From NCBI RefSeq assembly GCF_000468495.1, contig NC_022444.1, forward strand, positions 1,804,887 to 1,853,159: a stretch of 48,273 bases of DNA, written 5' to 3'. Origin of the DNA: Megalodesulfovibrio gigas DSM 1382 = ATCC 19364. GTDB lineage: Bacteria; Desulfobacterota; Desulfovibrionia; Desulfovibrionales; Desulfovibrionaceae. A model generated the notes under the pieces. It had not been told where the DNA came from. It did not search any database and was given only the letters and a program-made list of their open reading frames with translations. A program made the position numbers and the translations under genes. Shown piece by piece: positions 15,773 through 21,667 of this stretch; the first letter of the stretch is position 1, and each line of letters starts with the position of its first letter.

Positions 15773-16129
15773 CTAGCTGCCGATGGTGTTTTTGACGATT
15801 TCAAGCACCTGCTTGGGATCGAAGGGCTTGTTCACCGTGGCCACAGCCTTGCGGATGGCCAGGTGGATGCCGGAGAGCCCGCTGATGACGATGACCGGCA
15901 GTTCCTTGAACTCCGGCTTCTGGGAGAACTTGCGGTAGAACCGTGGCCCCCATTCCTCGGGCATTTCCAGATCCAGGGTGAGGAGATCCGGCTTTTCGCG
16001 CTCCAGCACCTCAAGGGCCAGGCTGCCGTCGGAGGCGGAGCAGGTTTCGTAGCCGTTGTCCTTGAACAGGGAGGTCAGGAACTCCACGATGGCCGGGTCG
16101 TCATCGACGACCATGATCTTCTTGGGCAT
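15773..16129 (-). CDS. Single-domain response regulator at the end of the tmc operon
   Basis: A 118-residue CheY/DivK-like receiver. Conserved elements are the acidic pair VVDDDP near the N-terminus, the phospho-accepting aspartate in LLTLDLEMP, the serine in VIVISGLSG and the lysine in TVNKPFD. It has no output domain, so it must act by protein contact. It lies 11 bp after tmcA in the same operon, so its amount follows that of the Tmc complex. The kinases encoded 5-13 kb away on the other strand are natural partners, but that pairing is inferred. GGAG precedes the ATG at 16129. Confidence 0.85.
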   Translation of the reverse strand: MPKKIMVVDDDPAIVEFLTSLFKDNGYETCSASDGSLALEVLEREKPDLLTLDLEMPEEWGPRFYRKFSQKPEFKELPVIVISGLSGIHLAIRKAVATVNKPFDPKQVLEIVKNTIGS

Positions 16130-16140
16130 GGCGTACTCCG

Positions 16141-16554
16141 TTACTCCTGGGCGGTTGGGGCGTGGCACTGGCCGCAGGCGAGGGGACCCTTGCCTGTTTT
16201 TTCATGGCAGCCCACGCACTGCAGGTGGTAGGCGCGGCGCAGGGGCGTTTTGTGCTGCAGCTTGGGGTCCGCGGCGGGGTTGGCGGCGTGGCAGTCGGCG
16301 CAGGGGGTGCCTTCGGAGGTGTTGGCAGGGTCCATCTTGCCGTCGGTCTCGCCGTGGTGGCAGGCGCCGCAGTCTTCGAGCTTGGCCTTTTCGTTGTGGG
16401 CGTCATGCTCGAACTTGGCCGCCGGCCGCTGGGCCTTGGGGAAGGGATCGCGGTTCACGACCACCATGTCGGACTGCGAAAACGCCGGCAACACCCAGAC
16501 CAGCAGGCTCAGACCCAGCAGGAACAACAGCAACGGGGATGTGGTGCGACGCAT
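16141..16554 (-). CDS. tmcA: TmcA, tetraheme type II cytochrome c3
   Basis: A 137-residue periplasmic cytochrome. It has a signal peptide (1-27) and four heme-c sites: CGACH (62-66), CADCH (85-89), CVGCH (113-117) and CGQCH (127-131). Histidines at H50, H53, H67, H101 and H110 can serve as sixth ligands. In Desulfovibrio the acidic type II cytochrome c3 takes electrons from the type I cytochrome c3/hydrogenase pool and hands them to the membrane-bound TmcBCD. The start at 16554 has a GGGAGGGG site within the last codons of tmcB, 2 bp upstream. Confidence 0.92.
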   Translation of the reverse strand: MRRTTSPLLLFLLGLSLLVWVLPAFSQSDMVVVNRDPFPKAQRPAAKFEHDAHNEKAKLEDCGACHHGETDGKMDPANTSEGTPCADCHAANPAADPKLQHKTPLRRAYHLQCVGCHEKTGKGPLACGQCHAPTAQE

Positions 16555-16556
16555 GG

Positions 16557-17891
16557 CTATTCCCCTCCCCCGGCATCGGCCGGCCGTTCCATGTGCTTGT
16601 AGATGATGTCGCCCAGGAAGTAGATGTGCATGTCAAGCTCAAAGTGCTTGATGATGTCTTCCAGGCCGCCATGGCAGTTGTGACAGGGGGCAATGAGCGT
16701 GTGCACGCCCGTGGCCTTGAGCTGCTCGGCTTTGATCTTGTTGCCGATGACGCGGACCTTCTTGAATGGCGGGCCGCAGTTGATGACGCCGCCGCCGGCG
16801 CAGCAGCAGTAGTTGTGTTCGCGGTTGGGGGTCATTTCCACCACGTCTTCGCAAATGTGGTGGACCACATCGCGCAGCTTGTCCATGAGGCCACGGCCGC
16901 GGATGATGTTGCAGGGGTCGTGGATGGTCACGGTGCCGGGATGCTTGCTGGCCATGCGGATCTTGCCGCTTTCCAGCAGGTCCCAGAAGAATTCCACGGA
17001 GTGCACCACTGGCACGGGAGGCACTTTCCAGCCCAGCCAGCGGTTGGCCACGTCGCACACGGCGCGGAAGGCGTGTCCGCATTCACCCATGACAATGCGC
17101 TTGACCCGCAGGCGCTGCGCGGTTTCGTAATGGGCGCGTTCCACACGGGACATGACTTCGGCATCGCCGCTGAACATGGCCATGTTGGAGTTGTCCCAGC
17201 CTGGGGTGGCGGGCATGGTCCAGTCCAGACCGGCGGCATTGAAGATGGCCGCGGCCTGGTAGATGAGCTGGGTGCGGAACTTGGGCTCCGGCGCAATGAC
17301 GGAGTACATGAAGTCCGCGCCTTCCTTTTCCAGGGGGATGCGCAGCGTGGGGAATTCTTCCCGGGCTTCGTCCTCCTGCCACATCAGGGAGTCGATCCAC
17401 TCGTCATCCTTGACCCACATCTGGTTCAGGGTGGCGGCGTGGGAGTGGGCGGTATCCTGGATGTACTGCGGGGTTACGCCCAGCTTGTGACAGATGCGGC
17501 GCACCACGCTGATGATGTATGCCGTATCGATGCCCAAGGGGCAGTAATGCATGCAGCGGCGGCACAGGTTGCATTCCGTATAGGCGATCTGCGCGAACTG
17601 CTGCAGTTGCTGTTTGCTGACGTCGCCGTCGGCCTTGAGGATCTCCCACATGGTCTGACGGACCTTGCCCACGGGGGAGTAGCTGGGGTCGCCATCGTGC
17701 GACATATAGTAATGGCAGGCCTTGGCGCACAAGCCGCAGCGCATGCAGGTTTCGGCGTAGGTCTTCAGGCGCGCCCCGGTTTCGCTGGCCAGCACACCCT
17801 TGATGATGGAGCGGATGCGGGATTGCTCCAGGCGGTTGAGCCCGCGTTGGATCCCGGCGTCGTCTATGAGCCTGTCGGCAATGGTGCTCAT
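16557..17891 (-). CDS. tmcB: TmcB, CCG-domain iron-sulfur subunit
   Basis: A 444-residue HdrD-like cytoplasmic subunit. Two [4Fe-4S] motifs come first: C49/C52/C55/C59 and C107/C110/C113/C117 followed by Pro. Two CCG-type cysteine motifs follow: HDPCNIIRG with YCCCAGGG, and APCHNCHGG near the C-terminus, as in heterodisulfide reductase catalytic subunits. In the Tmc complex it is thought to pass electrons between the membrane subunit and a cytoplasmic acceptor that is still debated. AAGGAG lies upstream of the ATG at 17891. Flanked by tmcC (17 bp away) and tmcA (2 bp away). Confidence 0.92.
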   Translation of the reverse strand: MSTIADRLIDDAGIQRGLNRLEQSRIRSIIKGVLASETGARLKTYAETCMRCGLCAKACHYYMSHDGDPSYSPVGKVRQTMWEILKADGDVSKQQLQQFAQIAYTECNLCRRCMHYCPLGIDTAYIISVVRRICHKLGVTPQYIQDTAHSHAATLNQMWVKDDEWIDSLMWQEDEAREEFPTLRIPLEKEGADFMYSVIAPEPKFRTQLIYQAAAIFNAAGLDWTMPATPGWDNSNMAMFSGDAEVMSRVERAHYETAQRLRVKRIVMGECGHAFRAVCDVANRWLGWKVPPVPVVHSVEFFWDLLESGKIRMASKHPGTVTIHDPCNIIRGRGLMDKLRDVVHHICEDVVEMTPNREHNYCCCAGGGVINCGPPFKKVRVIGNKIKAEQLKATGVHTLIAPCHNCHGGLEDIIKHFELDMHIYFLGDIIYKHMERPADAGGGE

Positions 17892-17908
17892 TGTCTGAAC
17901 TCCTTATA

Positions 17909-18568
17909 TTACCAGTCGTTGGCGTGACGAACGCCGCCGAATTCGCTGCCCGTGTACGCCCGGCTGAAGAGCCCAAAGAGCATGTGCGAGAGCCTGGTGA
18001 ACGGGATGGCGACGAGCATCAGCTCGCCGGACAGGATGTGCAGCGTGGTCATGACCAGATTCGGCCCCACGTGATGATACGCCAGCACGCCGGTGAGGAA
18101 CGGCAGGCACGCGATGATGAGCACCAGCCAGTCCTGCCCGCTGGTGACAAACCGCACCTCCGGCTTCATGAGCCGGCGCAGGGCGAAAAACGCGCAGCAC
18201 ACCACCACCACCATGGCCACGATGTCCGTCACCATTTCTGGTGGCGACCACCACGAGAAGCCGTGGAACTGTTCCACCAGCACCACATGGCCCAGCACCA
18301 CCAGCGGCAGCAGAATGAGCCCGATGTGGAAGACAAAGGTGGCGATGGTTTCCAACGGGTTTTCTTTCCACCCCAGCGAGCCGAAGGGCGTGAACCAGTG
18401 CGCCAGGGACCGCAGACCGAACTTCCAGCTCATGTACGCCAGGGCCTGCCCGTCTTTTTCCTTGGCCAGATTGTACATGCGGACAAGACGGTACAGGGAG
18501 CCGAATACAAAAATCGCCGCCGCCGCCCATGCCAGGGGGCCGACAGCCAATGCATACAACTGTTCCAT
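17909..18568 (-). CDS. tmcC: TmcC, membrane cytochrome b-like subunit
   Basis: A 219-residue integral membrane protein with five likely spans: about 7-27, 68-90, 107-128, 142-165 and 177-200. It resembles the NarI/DsrM gamma subunit fold. Histidines in or near the spans (FHIGLILL, GHVVLV, LAYHHVG, LHILSGE) are candidates for heme b ligation. Its expected job is electron transfer across the membrane between TmcA outside and TmcB inside. Start at 18568 with GGGAGG 6-7 bases upstream; the longer frame upstream overlaps tmcD and is rejected. Confidence 0.9.
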   Translation of the reverse strand: MEQLYALAVGPLAWAAAAIFVFGSLYRLVRMYNLAKEKDGQALAYMSWKFGLRSLAHWFTPFGSLGWKENPLETIATFVFHIGLILLPLVVLGHVVLVEQFHGFSWWSPPEMVTDIVAMVVVVCCAFFALRRLMKPEVRFVTSGQDWLVLIIACLPFLTGVLAYHHVGPNLVMTTLHILSGELMLVAIPFTRLSHMLFGLFSRAYTGSEFGGVRHANDW

Positions 18569-18591
18569 GGAATCCTCCCTTGGACCGTGCC

Positions 18592-19851
18592 CTACGCTTT
18601 GAAGGACGAAATGTGATCCACGATGCGCAGGCATGCGCCGCCGGAAACCGCCCGGATGAGCACTTTTTCCCCGCTGGGGTCAAAGACCGGAGGCCAGACC
18701 TTGTCGAACCATTCCTTGTACACTTTGTCGTCCAGGACGATGGTCTGGCGGCCGTGCTTTTCCACCGCCGCGGCCACGCGCTTGCCATCCGGCGAAAACA
18801 CCGGCGGCCAGGCCATGTCGTAGCGGCCAGTCCAGGCCGTGCCGTCCACCACCACGCGGAAGCGGGTGTTGCTCTCGTTGGCCAGACAGGCTGCCCGGCC
18901 AGTGGGGCTGAGCACCAGATCCGTCACCACGGGCCACGTCTGGTTCCAGGGCGTGCCGTTCACCGCCACGGTGAATTCGCCGAATTTCGGCGCCACAATG
19001 GCGGCCAGGGTGCGGCCGTCACGGGAATAGGCGGGCTGCCAGAGCTGATGGAAGGTGGGCTCCCAGCGGAAGCCGCCACGATGCGCCAGCCCCCACTTGC
19101 CGCCGGTGCGCACCGGGGCCAGCACTTCGCCGGTGTTGGGATCGAAGAACGGTTCCCACACACACTGATACGTGGTGGTCCAGGGGCGACCTTCTTCTAT
19201 GATGCCATAGTCATACAGCGAGAACCGGGCCGCTGCGGCCACGCGCTCGCCGGCGGCGTCGAAGGCCGGGCCCCAGCAGTTGACGAAATTCGAGCCCCAG
19301 GGCTCGCCGTCCACCGCCACGGAGAAGACGCCTTTCTGGTAGCCTTCGATGTCCGCCTGCCCCAGGGAGATGGTCTGCACCACGGCAGCGCTGTGTGCGC
19401 CGTCGCGACTCAGAACAAACTGGTTGGCGTTTTCATACAGGGTTTCCCAGGGGGCGTCGTCCACGGCGATGCCGTATTCGCCGTCCTGCTGGATGCAGAT
19501 GGCCAGACGGCTGCCGTCCTGGCTCCACATGGGATTCCACACAAAGGCGAAGGTGTTTTCCCAGGGGGCGTCGTCCACAGCCGCTGTCCATTCACCGTCA
19601 GTCTGGACAAAGGCCATGAGTCGGCCGTCGGGGAGGAACCTGGGCATCCAGAGTTTCTCGAACACGTTTTCCCAGGCTTGCCCGTTGACGCACGCCGTGG
19701 CGCCATCATCGGAGACGGCAGCCATGGCCACACGCTCCCCATCCGGGGAGAAGTACGGTTCCTCCAGCCAATTGTAATCACGGGCGCAGGCGTGCAAATC
19801 GCACAGACTGCGCGCGCCTGTTTCAAAATCCCAGGCATCGCTTTGGGGCAT
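18592..19851 (-). CDS. tmcD: TmcD, Trp-rich beta-propeller-like subunit
   Basis: A 419-residue soluble protein with no signal peptide or membrane span. It is built from about nine repeats of a strand-turn-strand pattern, such as FSPDGERVAMAA, FLPDGRLMAFVQ, WSQDGSRLAICI, YSRDGRTLAAIV and FSPDGKRVAAAV. Each is followed by a DDAPWE- or NGTPWN-like turn with a conserved tryptophan. This WD40-like architecture matches TmcD, a cytoplasmic subunit whose exact role is not settled. It is the first gene of the operon here, preceded by a sigma-54 promoter about 60 bp upstream of the start. AAGGAG precedes the ATG. Confidence 0.88.
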   Translation of the reverse strand: MPQSDAWDFETGARSLCDLHACARDYNWLEEPYFSPDGERVAMAAVSDDGATACVNGQAWENVFEKLWMPRFLPDGRLMAFVQTDGEWTAAVDDAPWENTFAFVWNPMWSQDGSRLAICIQQDGEYGIAVDDAPWETLYENANQFVLSRDGAHSAAVVQTISLGQADIEGYQKGVFSVAVDGEPWGSNFVNCWGPAFDAAGERVAAAARFSLYDYGIIEEGRPWTTTYQCVWEPFFDPNTGEVLAPVRTGGKWGLAHRGGFRWEPTFHQLWQPAYSRDGRTLAAIVAPKFGEFTVAVNGTPWNQTWPVVTDLVLSPTGRAACLANESNTRFRVVVDGTAWTGRYDMAWPPVFSPDGKRVAAAVEKHGRQTIVLDDKVYKEWFDKVWPPVFDPSGEKVLIRAVSGGACLRIVDHISSFKA

Positions 19852-19913
19852 GATCTACTCCTTGAACGCTTGCTGTTCCCGCTGCGGCAGGTTGATGGCC
19901 TTGATTGCGGCAG

Positions 19914-19930
19914 AGCACACGGCGTACCAG
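19914..19930 (-). promoter_or_regulatory. Sigma-54 (-24/-12) promoter of the tmc operon
   Basis: Minus strand: CTGGTACG-CCGT-GTGCT. The invariant GG (19927-19928) and GC (19915-19916) are exactly 10 bp apart, and most consensus positions of TGGCACG-N4-TTGCW match. Transcription would start near 19903, about 50 nt before the tmcD ATG. The neighbouring gene encodes a sigma-54 activator. Confidence 0.75.
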
Positions 19931-19966
19931 CAGCCCGGCAAGCAAGGGAGAATGCGGAAGCCCGCA

Positions 19967-19998
19967 GAAAAAAGCGCCGTTCCAGGTGGAGACGGCGC
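19967..19998 (-). terminator. Rho-independent terminator of the sigma-54 activator gene
   Basis: GCGCCGT (19974-19980) pairs with ACGGCGC (19992-19998). On the minus strand the hairpin is followed by TTTTTTC. It insulates tmcD from the upstream regulator. Confidence 0.8.
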
Positions 19999-20005
19999 AC
20001 GAATT

Positions 20006-20022
20006 GGGCGCAAAACGCGCCA
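20006..20022. promoter_or_regulatory. Palindromic candidate activator site 1 (tmc side)
   Basis: GGGCGCAAAACGCGCCA is a near-perfect palindrome of form GGGCG-N7-CGCC. Its centre is about 110 bp upstream of the predicted tmc transcription start, a typical enhancer distance for a sigma-54 activator. On the opposite strand its inner 15 bp, GGCGCGTTTTGCGCC, match site 3 at all positions outside the central AT triplet. Confidence 0.6.
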
Positions 20023-20044
20023 TGTTGCAAAAGTAGTGGGCGAG

Positions 20045-21370
20045 TTATGCGTCAGCACCAGTGCGCAGGATGCGCCGCAGGGTGTCTTTTGAGATGCCAA
20101 GCTCCCGGCAGGTGGCCATTTTCTTGCCGCCGTTGCGTTGCAATGCTTCCATAGCTGCCTGATATTTAATGGATTTCAACTTTCCATCCGGCTTGAGGGA
20201 AAAGTGGTGCGAATCTGGCGGCAGCAGGTATTCCGGGAGGTGGTCCACCTGGATGTACCCTTTGCGGCACAGGATGAATGCATATTCGATGATGTTCTCC
20301 AGCTCACGCACGTTGCCTGGGAAGCGATGGCGCATCAACAGCTGATAGACATCTTCTGACACGCCATGGATGTCCATCCCCTTGATGCAATTGTTGCGGT
20401 TGACGAAGTGGGAGATCAGCAACGGGATGTCTTCAGGGCGCTCGGCCAGGGACGGCAGGCGTATCTGCACCACATTCAGGCGGTAGAACAGATCGTCACG
20501 AAAGCGTCCCGTGTCCACCATGCGTTGCAGTTCCTTGTTTGTGGCGGCGATAACGCGCGCTTCCGTGCGCAGGCTTTTGGTGGAGCCCAGGGGCTCGAAG
20601 CTGCGCTCCTGCAGCACCCGCAGGATCTTCACCTGCAGTTGCAGGGGCATATCCCCGATTTCATCCAGAAAGATGGTGCCTGTGCCAGCCAGCTGAAAGC
20701 GGCCGGGTTTGTCGGTCTTGGCGTCGGTGAATGCGCCGGCCTTGTAGCCGAACAGCTCGGATTCCAGGAGATTTTCCGGCAGCGCCCCGCAGTTCACGGC
20801 CACGAACGGCCCCTGCTTGCGTGCGGAAAGATTGTGGATGGCCCTGGCGAAAAGCTCCTTGCCCGTGCCGGATTCTCCCAGCAGCAGCACCGAGGCCTCG
20901 CTTTCGGCAATCTGGGGCAGGATTTGCAGAATGCGTATCAGTGCCTGGGACTTGGTGACAATGTCATCCAGGGTGTAGCGGCCCTCCAGCTTCTGGCGCA
21001 TGAGCTGAATGGCCGTGATGTCCCGAAAAGTCTCCACGCCGCCCACCACCTGCCCGGTGGCGTCGCGCAGCGGTGCAGCACTGATGGATACCGAGAGCTT
21101 GGAGCCGTCCGGCTTCACAATGTATATGGATTTATTGCACAGGCTGCGTTCCGTCTCCAGGCATTCGCGAATGGCGCATGCACCGTCGCAAATGCTGGAG
21201 TGGAATACTTCCCAGCACTTGCGGCCCATGGCTTCCAGGGTCGATACCCCGGTGATGCGCTCCGCCGCGCGGTTGAAAAAGGTGATGTTCCAATCCAGAT
21301 CAACGGTAAACACGCCGTCGGCAATGGAATTCATGACGGCATCGCACGAGATGTGTTTGGGAAGGGTCAT
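20045..21370 (-). CDS. Sigma-54-dependent transcriptional activator with Cys-rich PAS domain
   Basis: A 441-residue activator. The N-terminal PAS domain (~10-120) carries a cysteine cluster C52, C61, C65, C70, C78. A sigma-54 AAA+ domain (~135-365) has Walker A GESGTGKE (165-172) and Walker B TIFLDEIGD (232-240). A Fis-type helix-turn-helix closes the protein (CRELGISKDTLRRILR). The sigma-54 contact loop reads GAFTDA (212-217) where GAFTGA is usual. It has no receiver domain, so it senses directly through PAS, perhaps redox or metal. It probably controls the flanking tmc and kinase operons, both of which have sigma-54 promoters. Good GGGAG site before the ATG at 21370. Confidence 0.92.
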   Translation of the reverse strand: MTLPKHISCDAVMNSIADGVFTVDLDWNITFFNRAAERITGVSTLEAMGRKCWEVFHSSICDGACAIRECLETERSLCNKSIYIVKPDGSKLSVSISAAPLRDATGQVVGGVETFRDITAIQLMRQKLEGRYTLDDIVTKSQALIRILQILPQIAESEASVLLLGESGTGKELFARAIHNLSARKQGPFVAVNCGALPENLLESELFGYKAGAFTDAKTDKPGRFQLAGTGTIFLDEIGDMPLQLQVKILRVLQERSFEPLGSTKSLRTEARVIAATNKELQRMVDTGRFRDDLFYRLNVVQIRLPSLAERPEDIPLLISHFVNRNNCIKGMDIHGVSEDVYQLLMRHRFPGNVRELENIIEYAFILCRKGYIQVDHLPEYLLPPDSHHFSLKPDGKLKSIKYQAAMEALQRNGGKKMATCRELGISKDTLRRILRTGADA

Positions 21371-21403
21371 ACAGGCTCCCTCTCATTCGCTGCCGGCCCC
21401 GTA

Positions 21404-21420
21404 GGGCGAATAATACGCCC
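21404..21420. promoter_or_regulatory. Palindromic candidate activator site 2
   Basis: GGGCGAATAATACGCCC matches the GGGCG-N7-CGCCC pattern. It overlaps the possible -10 (TATTAT on the minus strand, 21410-21415) of the activator gene, with TTGCCA at 21431-21436. Binding here could repress the activator's own promoter. It lies about 198 bp upstream of the predicted start of the kinase operon and exactly 100 bp from site 3. Confidence 0.55.
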
Positions 21421-21436
21421 AGCACGGAATTGGCAA
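21410..21436 (-). promoter_or_regulatory. Possible promoter of the sigma-54 activator gene
   Basis: Minus strand TTGCCA (21431-21436) and TATTAT (21410-21415) with a short 15-bp spacer. The weak spacing lowers confidence. Confidence 0.3.
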
Positions 21437-21503
21437 GATGTACTGCAACACACTGTCCTAATACATACTGGCGTGGGTTGGAACCAGTAGAAAATGTCAC
21501 TTC

Positions 21504-21520
21504 GGGCGCGAAATGCGCCC
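21504..21520. promoter_or_regulatory. Palindromic candidate activator site 3 (kinase operon side)
   Basis: GGGCGCGAAATGCGCCC, an imperfect palindrome of the same 17-bp form, is centred about 98 bp upstream of the predicted sigma-54 start of the kinase operon. Confidence 0.6.
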
Positions 21521-21581
21521 ACTTGCAGGCGCGTCCTGATCCCACATTGCCAAAATCCGCGCCGTTGCTTATCTGGTGGTG

Positions 21582-21598
21582 CTGGCACACAACGTGCT
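21582..21598 (+). promoter_or_regulatory. Sigma-54 promoter of the sensor-kinase operon
   Basis: CTGGCACA-CAAC-GTGCT: GG (21584-21585) and GC (21596-21597) are 10 bp apart, and TGGCAC is a full match to the -24 consensus. Transcription would begin near 21610, which rules out kinase start codons upstream of that point. Confidence 0.75.
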
Positions 21599-21667
21599 CA
21601 TGCGTTTGCACGGAGTTCTGCATTCCAGAATCGTTCCATCCGTGTACAGCCAGGAGCAGGAGCGCCC

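Noticed and set aside
21494-21667. Upstream extension of the heme sensor kinase to the ATG at 21494
   Set aside because: The extension would start upstream of the sigma-54 promoter at 21582-21598 and covers a candidate activator site; the ATG at 21668 has the proper ribosome-binding site and places TM1 at the N-terminus.
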